DNA of 64,000 nt, taken from Pseudoduganella dura (GTDB taxonomy: Bacteria > Pseudomonadota > Gammaproteobacteria > Burkholderiales > Burkholderiaceae_D). Position 1 is the first letter of the stretch. Every line of letters starts with the position of its first letter. Shown piece by piece: positions 1 to 7,239 of the stretch. A model generated the notes under the pieces. The model saw only the letters and a program-made list of their open reading frames with translations. It was not told where the DNA came from and did no database searches. The stretch is taken from contig NZ_WNWM01000002.1 in NCBI RefSeq assembly GCF_009727155.1, forward strand, positions 4,030,001 to 4,094,000, given 5' to 3'. Made by a program: the position numbers and the translations under genes.

Positions 1-311
1 TTGGGCGACGCGTAGCTCAGGAATTCCCAATTCACCAGGTCCTTCGAACGCAGCACCGGCAGACCCGGCATCGCGTGCATGGTGGTGCCGGTCAGGTAGA
101 ACCAGTCCCCCACGTGGATCATGTCCGGGTCGGAGAACTCGTCGTAGAACAGCGGGTTGGTGAAGGTGCCGTTGCCGTTGTCCGGCGTCCAGGTCTTGGT
201 CGACAGGCCCTTCGCGGGCCGTGCCTCCTGCTGGGCCACGGCAGGCATGGTGAACAGGGTGGAAGACAGGGCCAGCACGGCGGCGAGCCGCAGGGAGAAG
301 GGCGTCAGCAT
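1..311 (-). CDS. Glycoside hydrolase family 43-like secreted enzyme, 5' part only
   Basis: The gene runs off the left edge, so only about the first 103 residues are visible. Residues 1-26 form a signal peptide (a basic and hydrophobic stretch ending in AVA before QQ), so the product is exported. The segment that follows has the N-terminal blade typical of GH43 xylosidases and arabinofuranosidases: TNPLFYDEFSDPDMI, in which the DPD aspartate is the expected catalytic base, then GLPVLRSKDLVNWE. Known family members cleave xylo- or arabino-oligosaccharides from plant polymers; the exact substrate cannot be read from this fragment. The start is ATG at 311. It lies 103 bases downstream of the nucleotidyltransferase gene on the same strand. 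Confidence 0.8.
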   Translation of the reverse strand, partial: MLTPFSLRLAAVLALSSTLFTMPAVAQQEARPAKGLSTKTWTPDNGNGTFTNPLFYDEFSDPDMIHVGDWFYLTGTTMHAMPGLPVLRSKDLVNWEFLSYASP

Positions 312-414
312 GGGCGACAAATCCGGTCGATGGCGGGGCGCCCAACATAACCCCATCCACGTCCCGGTGCCAATCAATTTTTATGCCTGATCCATACGAA
401 GATCGATATGGTCT

Positions 415-1182
415 TCAGGGGAATGCCACGCCCTCGCTGCGCCATTCGCCTGGCGCCGGCGCCATGAACCCTTCCAGCAGCGCGCCGCCATAAGGTGCCA
501 GCGTGCGGCGCACGGCCTCGTTGAACAGCGCCTTGCCGGCCGCCGGGTCGGCGCCAAGCGCACCCATGGCCGCGACGAGGTCGGCCGCCAGGGCCGGATC
601 GGCGGCGCGCAGCCGCCGCGCCAGGTGCTTGCCCACGCCGGTCCAGGCGCCGGCCGCGCGCAGCGCGAACCCGGCCAGCGCGTCGTACAGCTTGACGGCG
701 GTGGCCAGCAGTTCGTCCGGTGCGGTGGCGTCGAGCAGGTCTTCGAGCAGCGTGGTGATCTCGTAGCGGCGGCTGGCCAGCATGGCCGGCGTCAGCGCCG
801 GCGGACCGAGGTCCAGCAGCGCTTGCGCATGGCTGCGCAGCCACGCTGCCGCACCGCGGGCGGACGGCACATCGTCCAGCACGTTGACGCCGTCGACCGC
901 CATGTTCGCCAGTGGAAGGCAGCCGTTGGGCCGGTCGATTTCGCGGCAAAAATAATCGAACGTGGCCGGATCGTGGCCGAACAGCTCGACCGTTTGCGGG
1001 CCCACTTTCAGCGTGTCGCGCCACGCCTGGTCGACACGATCAAACACCAGCAGCAGGTCGATGTCGGAGGTTGGCGTGGCCTCGCCGCGCGCGATCGAGC
1101 CGCCGATGATGGCCACCCTGGCGTCCGGCCAGCGGGGCAGCAGTTCGTGTCTGACGAGGGCCTGCGCGGCATCGATGTGCAT
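415..1182 (-). CDS. Nucleotidyltransferase-domain protein (aminoglycoside/MNT-type fold)
   Basis: A 255-residue protein. Near the N-terminus (about residues 27-44) it carries the polymerase-beta-type signature GGSIARGEATPTSDIDLLLV, with the GGS turn and a DID metal-binding pair, so the catalytic residues of an active nucleotidyltransferase are present. The remaining two thirds are helical and alanine- and leucine-rich, as in aminoglycoside adenylyltransferases and MNT/HEPN-type proteins, but I cannot assign a substrate. The start (ATG at 1182) follows the stop of the upstream MFS gene by 8 bases, so the two are probably co-transcribed. It could modify a small molecule that the exporter also handles, or be an unrelated housekeeping or toxin-antitoxin-type enzyme. 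Confidence 0.75.
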   Translation of the reverse strand: MHIDAAQALVRHELLPRWPDARVAIIGGSIARGEATPTSDIDLLLVFDRVDQAWRDTLKVGPQTVELFGHDPATFDYFCREIDRPNGCLPLANMAVDGVNVLDDVPSARGAAAWLRSHAQALLDLGPPALTPAMLASRRYEITTLLEDLLDATAPDELLATAVKLYDALAGFALRAAGAWTGVGKHLARRLRAADPALAADLVAAMGALGADPAAGKALFNEAVRRTLAPYGGALLEGFMAPAPGEWRSEGVAFP

Positions 1183-1190
1183 GGGTGCTT

Positions 1191-2399
1191 TCAGTGGGCG
1201 GGGGATGCCAGTGTAGCCGGTCGCCGCATCAGCCAGGCCACCACGATCCCCAGCACGGCGATCCCGGAGGCAAGATAGCCCAGCGACCCCAGGCCCACGT
1301 GCTCGATGCCAAGGCCGCCGAAGATGGCGCCCAGCCCGGTGCCGGCGTTGGCGGCGGAAATGTTCATCGATGCCGCCAGCGCCTGCGCCTTCGAGCCGGC
1401 CTTCATCACGCGCACCTGGCAGATCGGGAACAGCGCCGTGTAGGCGAGGCCCCACGCGGCCACCGCCAGCGCGAGCCAGCCGTGCCGCGCCGGCAGCAGC
1501 AGCGCCGCCACCATGCCGGCGACCAGCAGCGCCAGGAAGCCGATCGTGGCGCCGAGCGGGTTCGCGTCCACGACCCGGCCGCCGATCCAGTTCCCGAGCA
1601 TGCCCACCAGCCCGAAGCCCATCAGCCACCAGCCCACGTGCGCCGACGGGATGCCGGCGACGCGGCCGAGGAAGTCCGCCAGGTAGGTGTAGGCGGTGAA
1701 CATCGCCGTGAACACCAGCACGGAAAGGCCCACGTGCGCCAGGAAGCGCGGGTCGCGCAGCATCGCGGACTGCTGTTCGCCGTGGGTCGCCGCGGGCCGC
1801 GGCAATGCCGGCATGCACAGCTGCATCAGCACCGCCATCAGCAGCGACAATGCGGACAGGATCCAGAACGTGTTGCGCCAGCCGAAGGCATCGGATGCGA
1901 GCGTGCCGAGCGGAATGCCGAACACCAGCGCGGCAGAAATGCCGAGATACACGGTGGCGACGGCGCGGCCCGCATTGCCGGGACCGGCCAGCTGGCCGGC
2001 CGTTTCGCTGGCCGTGCCCCAGAACACCGGCAGCATCAGCGCGGGGATGAAGCGCGCGAGCGCGAGCACCCAGATGTTGGGCGCCAGTGCCGCCAGCGCA
2101 TTGGCGGCGCAGAAGACCAGCAGGATCGCCACGAACAGGCCCTTGCGGCCCACATGGGAGAGCCGTGCGGTCAGCAGCGGGCCGAACAGCATGACGGTAA
2201 ACGCGAACAGCGTCACCAGCTGGCCGGCCATCGAAATGGAGATCCGCAGGTCGCGCGCCAGCGCGGGCAGCAGGCCGAGGATCAGGTATTCGGTCGTCAC
2301 GATCGCGAACGCGGCGACCGCCATGATGGCGATCTGCAGGCGGCCGCGGCCAGGCGTGCTCTGGGTGGCATGGGTGGTGGAGAGAGTCGATGTATTCAT
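1191..2399 (-). CDS. MFS transporter, DHA1 sugar-efflux/AraJ-like
   Basis: A 402-residue polytopic inner-membrane protein with about 12 hydrophobic segments. The opening FAIVTTEYLILGLLPALA is the conserved TM1 of the AraJ/SotB/YdhP group of DHA1 drug/proton antiporters (typically about 390-400 residues), and the loop between TM2 and TM3 holds the MFS motif LSHVGRKG. Such proteins export sugars, arabinose analogues or drugs using the proton gradient; the substrate here is unknown. I chose the ATG at 2399, which gives the usual length. An in-frame ATG at 2465 would add 22 residues and leave little room for a promoter before the divergent LysR gene. It probably forms an operon with the nucleotidyltransferase gene and may be controlled by the neighbouring regulator. 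Confidence 0.88.
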   Translation of the reverse strand: MNTSTLSTTHATQSTPGRGRLQIAIMAVAAFAIVTTEYLILGLLPALARDLRISISMAGQLVTLFAFTVMLFGPLLTARLSHVGRKGLFVAILLVFCAANALAALAPNIWVLALARFIPALMLPVFWGTASETAGQLAGPGNAGRAVATVYLGISAALVFGIPLGTLASDAFGWRNTFWILSALSLLMAVLMQLCMPALPRPAATHGEQQSAMLRDPRFLAHVGLSVLVFTAMFTAYTYLADFLGRVAGIPSAHVGWWLMGFGLVGMLGNWIGGRVVDANPLGATIGFLALLVAGMVAALLLPARHGWLALAVAAWGLAYTALFPICQVRVMKAGSKAQALAASMNISAANAGTGLGAIFGGLGIEHVGLGSLGYLASGIAVLGIVVAWLMRRPATLASPAH

Positions 2400-2510
2400 G
2401 AGTGAGCGGGCAAAAGCAGCACATATAAGCAGGCCAGACAGTGTATTGAAGAACAGGAATCTCATTGCTGGTAAGATTTACCACGATCCATGAACTGAAA
2501 TCATCAATCC

Positions 2511-3443
2511 ATGTTCTCTTCCGAACGCCTGAAGGGCATCGACGTCTTCGTCAGCGTGGTCGAGCGGGGCAGTTTCGTCGCCGCGGCCGAGCGCCTGCAT
2601 CTCACCAGCTCTGCAGTAAGCAAGAGCATCGCGCGGCTCGAGGCGCGGCTCGGTACCCGCCTGTTCGAGCGCACCACGCGGCGCCTGGCGCTGACCGATG
2701 CGGGCACGCTGTTCCACCAGACCTGCCTGCGCGTGCTGGCCGACCTGGAAGAGGTCGAAACGTCGATCGGTGCCGAGGTCGAGCAGCCGGTGGGCCGCGT
2801 GCGGATCGACCTGCCGGCATCGTATGGCCGCATGCATGCGCTGCCCGTCATCCTCCAGTTCGTCAAATCGCACGGGCTGCTGGTGCCGCATATCTCGCTG
2901 TCCGATCATTTCATCGACCTGGTGGAAGAGCGGGTCGATATCGTCGTGCGCATCGGTGGCACCGATGTCTGGCCGGGCGCGCTCGGCCATCACTACCTGG
3001 GCACGCAGCGCCTGATCTTCTGCGCGTCGCCGGAATACCTGGCGCGCCGCGGGGTGCCCGAGACCGATGCCGATCTCGATCAGCACGACCGGGTGGTGTA
3101 TGCCCGCGGCGACGGCACGGTGAACTCGTGGCTGTTCGCCGGCATCGAACATGGCACGCTGGAGCAGCGCTTCATGCCGGCGCGGATCGCGGTGGGCGAC
3201 GGCGAAGGGCAGGTGGCCGCGGTGCTGGCCGGCTACGGCATCACCCAGCTGCCGACCTGGCTGGTGCAGCAGGAGCTCGAACACGGCACGCTGGTGGAGG
3301 TGCTGCCGCACCTTGCAACCGATGGCTTGTCGATGAACCTGGTGTGGTTGAAGAGCCGCCAGCACCTGCCCAAGGTCAGGCTGCTGCTCGATGTGCTGGC
3401 GAGGTCGCTGACGCCATCGGGCCATGTGCCGCCTGCACTTTGA
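2511..3443 (+). CDS. LysR-family transcriptional regulator
   Basis: A 310-residue LysR-type regulator. Residues 5-64 form the winged helix-turn-helix (VVERGSFVAAAERLHLTSSA and SKSIARLEARLGTRLFERTT are its hallmark). From about residue 90 the effector-binding domain begins with PVGRVRIDLPASYGR. The C-terminal half is like the CrgA/DmlR group. The gene is divergent from the MFS exporter, with 111 bases between the chosen starts. Family knowledge predicts that it binds this intergenic region and controls the exporter-nucleotidyltransferase pair and itself; the inducer is unknown. It ends at 3443 and is followed by a long gap without a supported gene. Confidence 0.92.
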   Translation: MFSSERLKGIDVFVSVVERGSFVAAAERLHLTSSAVSKSIARLEARLGTRLFERTTRRLALTDAGTLFHQTCLRVLADLEEVETSIGAEVEQPVGRVRIDLPASYGRMHALPVILQFVKSHGLLVPHISLSDHFIDLVEERVDIVVRIGGTDVWPGALGHHYLGTQRLIFCASPEYLARRGVPETDADLDQHDRVVYARGDGTVNSWLFAGIEHGTLEQRFMPARIAVGDGEGQVAAVLAGYGITQLPTWLVQQELEHGTLVEVLPHLATDGLSMNLVWLKSRQHLPKVRLLLDVLARSLTPSGHVPPAL

Positions 3444-3909
3444 GGCAGGCGATGGCGGTGCGCGCACGATTGAACGCACCCCCCCGGCGCATTTTTTTTT
3501 GCGTGCGATGTCATCCATGTCGCGTGCCGGCGACGACGCGTTTGCATGTCGCATGCATGCCGGCTCAAGCATGCGCAGGTAGATGATCGCTTCGCATGGC
3601 GCCTTTAGGTAAAGGCGGTATGCGAAGAAGGGTGGCGCGGCGAATGTGGCGATAAGGTGGCGCGCGGATGCCCGCGTGGCGCCGGAGGCCTGTAGTTATG
3701 TGCGCTATCTCGCGCAGCCCGGTAAAAAAAGAATGCGAAAAGCATTCGTGCCGGTTGCGCATCATTAAGGTTTTCGTGTACTTTACGAGCTTGAAAACAC
3801 GGGGATTTGCAAGCACTCTTTTTCGAGTGTGTGGTTCCCGCAAAAAGCCAAGAACAACAGGACAAAAGTTCGCACAGATATGCACTACAACCACACGGTT
3901 ACTGGTCGG

Positions 3910-3947
3910 CCGCCTCGCCTGAACATAGTCAGGTCGGGCGGTTTTTT
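3910..3947 (+). terminator. Rho-independent terminator with no gene directly upstream
   Basis: A 13-base-pair stem (CCGCC...CCTGA pairing with TCAGG...GGCGG, with one mismatch and two wobble pairs) closes a six-base loop and is followed by six Ts at 3942-3947. The shape is that of a strong intrinsic terminator reading rightward. It is too far from the LysR gene to be an obvious terminator for it, so it may end a non-coding transcript. Confidence 0.65.
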
Positions 3948-4100
3948 CTTTACGCGCCAGGACACGATGTGAGCAGATGCTGGGCTCGGAGCTGAATGCA
4001 CGCCCGGTCCTGGAGACACGAATAACAATTTCAAGAACGGCGCCGCGAGCCAGTGCACGATGCACGAACAGAAGTACGAAGCGGACGGCGACGATCGAAT

Positions 4101-4142
4101 GGCTGAAGTGCTGCAGTCGTGAGGAGCTGCAGCAGTTCAGCC
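4101..4142 (+). promoter_or_regulatory. Long hairpin upstream of the H1-like gene
   Basis: GGCTGAA at 4101-4107 pairs with TTCAGCC at 4136-4142, and TGCTGCAG at 4109-4116 pairs with CTGCAGCA at 4127-4134, giving a 16-base stem with a single G-G mismatch and a ten-base loop. No T-run follows, so it is unlikely to be a simple terminator. It may be a structured leader or an operator for the H1-like gene that starts at 4273. Confidence 0.5.
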
Positions 4143-4191
4143 GGGTGCCGAATTCATTAGCGCAAACATCGAAATGCTTGTGCCGATGAAT

Positions 4192-4229
4192 AACCCGCCC
4201 GCCATGCCGACGGGTATGCCGGACGGGTT
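4192..4229 (+). promoter_or_regulatory. Second leader hairpin just before the H1-like gene
   Basis: AACCCG (4192-4197) pairs with CGGGTT (4224-4229), then CCG with CGG and CAT with ATG, ending in a GACG loop at 4209-4212, with two mismatches in about 17 pairs. It ends 43 bases before the ATG of the H1-like gene and is followed by only three Ts. It could be a leader structure affecting that mRNA, or a weak terminator for an upstream transcript. Confidence 0.45.
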
Positions 4230-4272
4230 TCAACTATGTGCGTATTTTCATCCCGGATGAAGGAGAAATAAA

Positions 4273-5580
4273 ATGGCTACCGCCACCAAGAAAACCGATA
4301 CGAAGAAGCCAGCCGCCACCAAGGCCGCTGCCGCTCCTGCCAAGAAGGCCGCGACTGCGAAGTCGTCCGAGAAGTCCGCCGCCGCCAAGCCGGCTGCGAA
4401 AAAATCCACCGCGGCCGCCAAGCCTGCCGCGGCAGTGAAGAAGACCACGGCGGCCGCGAAGCCTGCTGCGAAGAAAACCACGGCGGCCGCGAAGCCTGCC
4501 GCGGCAGCGAAGAAAACCACGGCGGCTGCGAAGCCTGCTGCGGCAGCGAAGAAAACCACGGCAGCAGCCAAGCCGGCGGCAGCGAAGAAGTCGACGGCAG
4601 CAGCCAAGCCGGCTGCGGCGAAGAAATCGACGGCAGCAGCCAAGCCGGCTGCAGCGAAGAAGTCGACGGCAGCGGCCAAGCCTGCTGCGGCGAAGAAGTC
4701 CACGGCAGCGGCCAAGCCGGCTGCGGCAAAGAAATCCACGGCAGCGGCCAAGCCGGCCGCCGCGAAGAAATCCACCGCAGCAGTTAAGCCTGCGGCGAAG
4801 AAGTCCGCCGCCGCCAAGCCGGCAGCCAAGGGTGCCGCAGCGAAGGGTGCCGCAGCGAAGGGCGCAGCCGCCAAGCCGGCAGCCAAGAAAGCGGTTGCCA
4901 AGACTGCTACCGCCAAGCCAGCAGCGAAGGCTTCCGCCAAGTCGGCGGCTACCAAGTCCGCCGCCGCCAAGCCTGCAGCGAAAAAGGCCGCGACCAAGAC
5001 TGCCGCCGCCAAGCCTGTAGCCAAGAAGGCCGCCACCAAGACCGCCGCCGCCAAGCCGGCAGCAAAAGCTGCAACCAAGACTGCCGCCGCCAAGCCGGCA
5101 GCCAAGGGTGCCGCAGCCAAGGGTGCCGCAACCAAGGGTGCCGCAACCAAGGGTGCCGCAACCAAGGGCGCTGCCGCCAAGCCGGCCGCTACCAAGGGCG
5201 CCGCCGCCAAACCGGCAGCCAAGCCGGCCGCTACGAAGAGCGCGGTCGCCAAGCCTGCAGCCAAGGCCGCCGCCAAGCCGGCAGCCAAGGCAGCACCGGC
5301 CGCAGCAGCCAAACCAGCCGCCAAAAAGGCCGCAGCAAAAAAGCCTGAGGCCGCGCCGGCTACCGCCCCGGCAGCGACTACGGCCGACAAGCCTGCGGAA
5401 CAACCAGTAGCGAAAAAAGCCGCTGCGCCGAAGAAAACCGCGGCGAAGAAGGATGGCAAGAAGGAGTCGCCGGCAACGGCACCGGCAGCGGCTCCGGCCG
5501 CCACCACCGCGCCGGCAGCAAAGACCGTGCTGGCGCCGGCGGCCGCATGGCCGTTCCCGACCAGCACCCGTCCTTCCTGA
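4273..5580 (+). CDS. Histone H1-like alanine/lysine/proline-rich DNA-binding protein
   Basis: A 435-residue protein made almost entirely of Ala, Lys, Pro, Thr and Ser, like the C-terminal tail of eukaryotic histone H1 and bacterial BpH1, AlgP and Hc proteins. The body is built of repeats: a 12-residue KPAAAKKSTAAA unit (six 36-base copies at 4570-4785), then KGAA(T/A) and AAKPAAK blocks. It lacks a folded domain, and its strong positive charge points to non-specific DNA binding and nucleoid compaction. The C-terminus is different: an Ala/Pro linker ending in AAAWPFPTSTRPS, a tail I associate with this group in Oxalobacteraceae. The start is supported by AAGGAG eight bases upstream. Repeat number probably varies between strains. 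A terminator follows at 5648. Confidence 0.85.
   Translation: MATATKKTDTKKPAATKAAAAPAKKAATAKSSEKSAAAKPAAKKSTAAAKPAAAVKKTTAAAKPAAKKTTAAAKPAAAAKKTTAAAKPAAAAKKTTAAAKPAAAKKSTAAAKPAAAKKSTAAAKPAAAKKSTAAAKPAAAKKSTAAAKPAAAKKSTAAAKPAAAKKSTAAVKPAAKKSAAAKPAAKGAAAKGAAAKGAAAKPAAKKAVAKTATAKPAAKASAKSAATKSAAAKPAAKKAATKTAAAKPVAKKAATKTAAAKPAAKAATKTAAAKPAAKGAAAKGAATKGAATKGAATKGAAAKPAATKGAAAKPAAKPAATKSAVAKPAAKAAAKPAAKAAPAAAAKPAAKKAAAKKPEAAPATAPAATTADKPAEQPVAKKAAAPKKTAAKKDGKKESPATAPAAAPAATTAPAAKTVLAPAAAWPFPTSTRPS
4570..4785 (+). repeat. Six tandem 36-bp repeats inside the H1-like gene
   Basis: Six in-frame copies of a 36-base unit encode KPAAAKKSTAAA. The copies differ mainly at third codon positions (GCG/GCA/GCC, AAA/AAG, TCG/TCC), with a valine in the last. 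A second array of four 15-base units encoding KGAA(A/T) lies at 5104-5163. Such arrays are prone to slippage and recombination without loss of frame. Confidence 0.85.
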
Positions 5581-5647
5581 TCCGTCATGGGTCCGGACCG
5601 GCGCCGTGCCGGCTGGCCGTTCCCTTGACGGCCTGATGGGCGAGAAT

Positions 5648-5682
5648 ACCGCTGTGTGAGACAATCGCACGGCGGTTTTTTT
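5648..5682 (+). terminator. Rho-independent terminator after the H1-like gene
   Basis: ACCGCTGTGT (5648-5657) pairs with GCACGGCGGT (5667-5676) through ten pairs, two of them wobbles, followed by a run of Ts to 5682. It sits 68 bases past the stop codon of the H1-like gene and directly abuts the ribosome binding site of yggT, so the two genes are probably separate transcription units. Confidence 0.8.
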
Positions 5683-5689
5683 ATGGAGA

Positions 5690-6220
5690 ATGCTCGTGCT
5701 TAGTATTGTGATGCTGATCGTCGATACCGTTGCCGTCCTGCTCGGCGGGGTGCTGCTGCTGCGGTTCTGGATGCAGGCGATACGCGTGCGCCCGCCGTCG
5801 TCGGTGGCGCAGTTTACGTTTCAGCTGTCCGACTGGCTGGTGCGCCCCATGCGCCGCATCGTGCCCGGCGTGGGCGGCTACGATTGGGCCAGCCTGCTGG
5901 GCGCTTTCCTGATCGTGGTGCTGGCCACGTCGGTGCGCTGGTTTGCCGGCTATCCGTTCGAACTCATCATGCTGATGGCGCTGCACCGCTTCCTGCAATG
6001 GATCCTGTACGGCTTCATGATCCTGCTGGTGGTCGAGGCGATCTTCAGCTGGGTCAACCCGCATGCGCCGCTGGCGCCGTTCGTGCGTGCGCTGAACGAG
6101 CCGATCCTGAAGCCGGTGCGCCGCGTGGTGCCGCTGGTGGGCAACCTCGACCTGTCGCTGCTGGTGGCGCTGGTGCTGCTGCAGGTTGCCCAGATCGTGC
6201 TGGAGATGATTTTCCGGTAA
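5690..6220 (+). CDS. yggT: YggT family integral membrane protein
   Basis: A 176-residue membrane protein with two copies of the YGGT module, each a hydrophobic helix followed by an amphipathic segment with a P-x-R-R-x-x-P pattern: RPMRRIVPGVGG near residue 53 and KPVRRVVPLVGN near residue 142. Family members are small inner-membrane proteins linked to osmotic tolerance, cell division or membrane organisation; the molecular activity is not known. The ATG at 5690 leaves only one base after GGAG; the GTG two codons later (5696) has ideal seven-base spacing and may be the true start. It converges with the PfkB kinase gene across a shared terminator. Confidence 0.88.
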   Translation: MLVLSIVMLIVDTVAVLLGGVLLLRFWMQAIRVRPPSSVAQFTFQLSDWLVRPMRRIVPGVGGYDWASLLGAFLIVVLATSVRWFAGYPFELIMLMALHRFLQWILYGFMILLVVEAIFSWVNPHAPLAPFVRALNEPILKPVRRVVPLVGNLDLSLLVALVLLQVAQIVLEMIFR

Positions 6221-6240
6221 TGGACCGGTGATAGTGATGA

Positions 6241-6265
6241 AAAAAGGCGCCGATGGCGCCTTTTT
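6241..6265. terminator. Bidirectional terminator between yggT and the PfkB kinase gene
   Basis: AAAAAGGCGCC-GAT-GGCGCCTTTTT is a perfect palindrome with a three-base loop. The A-run becomes a T-run on the other strand, so it can stop transcription from yggT (plus) and from the kinase gene (minus, stop at 6286). Confidence 0.92.
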
Positions 6266-6285
6266 GTTTATCCGTCGGAACGGTA

Positions 6286-7221
6286 TCAGAACCGGTACCC
6301 GAACGCCCCCTCGAAGCGGTCGCCGATTTCTTCCCGGGTGAACCGGTGGTTCTGCGCGCCCTTGTGGGCGATCTTGATCGCGCCCAGCAGGCTGGCCAGC
6401 CGGCCGGTGGTTTCCCAGCCCAGGTCGTGCGACAGGCCATACAGCAGGCCGGCGCGGTAGGCGTCGCCGCAGCCCGTCGGGTCCAGCACGGCCGCTTCCA
6501 CGGCCGGGATATCGATGCGCCGGCCTTCCGTGTAGATTTCCGAACCTTTTTCGCCGCGCGTGACGATCAGCGCCTCCACGCGGGCGGCGATATCCTCGAG
6601 CGACAGGCCGGTGCGGCCGGTCAGCAGTTCGATTTCGTAGTCGTTGCAAGTGACGTACGTCGCCTTGTCGATGAAGTCGGTCAATTGCTCCGGCGTGAAC
6701 ATCGGCAACTGCTGGCCCGGGTCGAACACGAACGGGATGCCCAGGCGCGCCAGGTCTTCGGCGTGCTTCAGCATGCCCAGGTGGCCGTCCGGCGAGATGA
6801 TCGCGATGCGGGCCGGGCCGGCCGCCTCGATGTCGTTCTCGTGCGCGAACGACATCGCGCCCGGGTGGAAGGCATTGATCTGGTTGTTGTCCGAATCGGC
6901 CGTCACGAAGCACTGCGCATTGTAGGCATCCTTCTTGATCAGGATGTTTTGCGTGCCGATGCCGAGCGTTTGCAGGCGCTCCAGGTAGGCCGCGCAATCC
7001 TGGCCCATCACGCCGACGATGCGGGGATCGCCGCCGAGCAGCTTCAGGTTGTAGGCGATGTTGCCGGAGCAGCCGCCGAATTCGGTGCGCATCGTCGGTA
7101 CCAGGAACGATACGTTCACCTTGTGCAGCTGGTCGGCCAGCAGCGTGTCGACGAAGCGGCCCTCGTATTGCATGATGATGTCGATGGCGAGCGAGCCGCA
7201 GATCAGGGAAGTCTGGTTCAT
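6286..7221 (-). CDS. PfkB-family carbohydrate/adenosine kinase
   Basis: A 311-residue ribokinase-fold kinase. The N-terminal half has the substrate-binding GGCSGNIAYNL motif near residue 49, and the C-terminal signature DPTGCGDAYRAGLLYGL carries the catalytic Asp of the (D/N)T(A/G)xGD motif. In betaproteobacteria this protein is usually annotated as adenosine kinase or as a sugar kinase of the PfkB group; the sequence does not let me choose. It would act in the cytoplasm and use ATP. It is the last gene of the minus-strand run from 13304, starts 18 bases after the zinc-ribbon gene, and ends at the bidirectional terminator. Confidence 0.87.
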   Translation of the reverse strand: MNQTSLICGSLAIDIIMQYEGRFVDTLLADQLHKVNVSFLVPTMRTEFGGCSGNIAYNLKLLGGDPRIVGVMGQDCAAYLERLQTLGIGTQNILIKKDAYNAQCFVTADSDNNQINAFHPGAMSFAHENDIEAAGPARIAIISPDGHLGMLKHAEDLARLGIPFVFDPGQQLPMFTPEQLTDFIDKATYVTCNDYEIELLTGRTGLSLEDIAARVEALIVTRGEKGSEIYTEGRRIDIPAVEAAVLDPTGCGDAYRAGLLYGLSHDLGWETTGRLASLLGAIKIAHKGAQNHRFTREEIGDRFEGAFGYRF

Positions 7222-7239
7222 GGGAGTCGTAGGAAGAAT

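Larger units (their letters stand above)
3444..4272. other. Long intergenic region without a supported protein gene
   Basis: About 830 bases with lower GC than the flanks and no open frame that looks coding. It holds a perfect hairpin GAATGC-GAAAA-GCATTC (3731-3747), a second small hairpin CACTC/GAGTG (3814-3829), a rho-independent terminator on the plus strand (3910-3947), and two long hairpins (4101-4142 and 4192-4229) that lead into the H1-like gene. The terminator lies 465 bases beyond the LysR stop with no gene between, which is compatible with a small RNA transcribed from about 3750-3800, although no convincing promoter is visible. I see no tRNA, tmRNA or 6S RNA signature. Confidence 0.5.

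Noticed and set aside
415..2484. A 689-codon minus-strand frame that would fuse the MFS region to the nucleotidyltransferase
   Set aside because: Upstream of 1182 it reads the MFS gene out of frame and has no transporter-like hydrophobic pattern. Only its last 255 codons are a real gene.
4192..4229. Reading this hairpin as a tRNA or riboswitch
   Set aside because: It is a simple stem-loop without cloverleaf, conserved tRNA TTC/CCA elements or a known aptamer pattern.
3565..4233. A 222-codon minus-strand frame in the gap before the H1-like gene
   Set aside because: It runs through three hairpins and a terminator, has no domain or codon bias, and begins inside a stem-loop.
4234..5670. Long Gly/Cys/Arg-rich and Ala/Phe-rich frames antisense to the H1-like gene
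   Set aside because: They are reverse translations of the Lys/Ala/Pro codon repeats and have no independent support; the plus-strand frame has a ribosome binding site, a terminator and a known composition.
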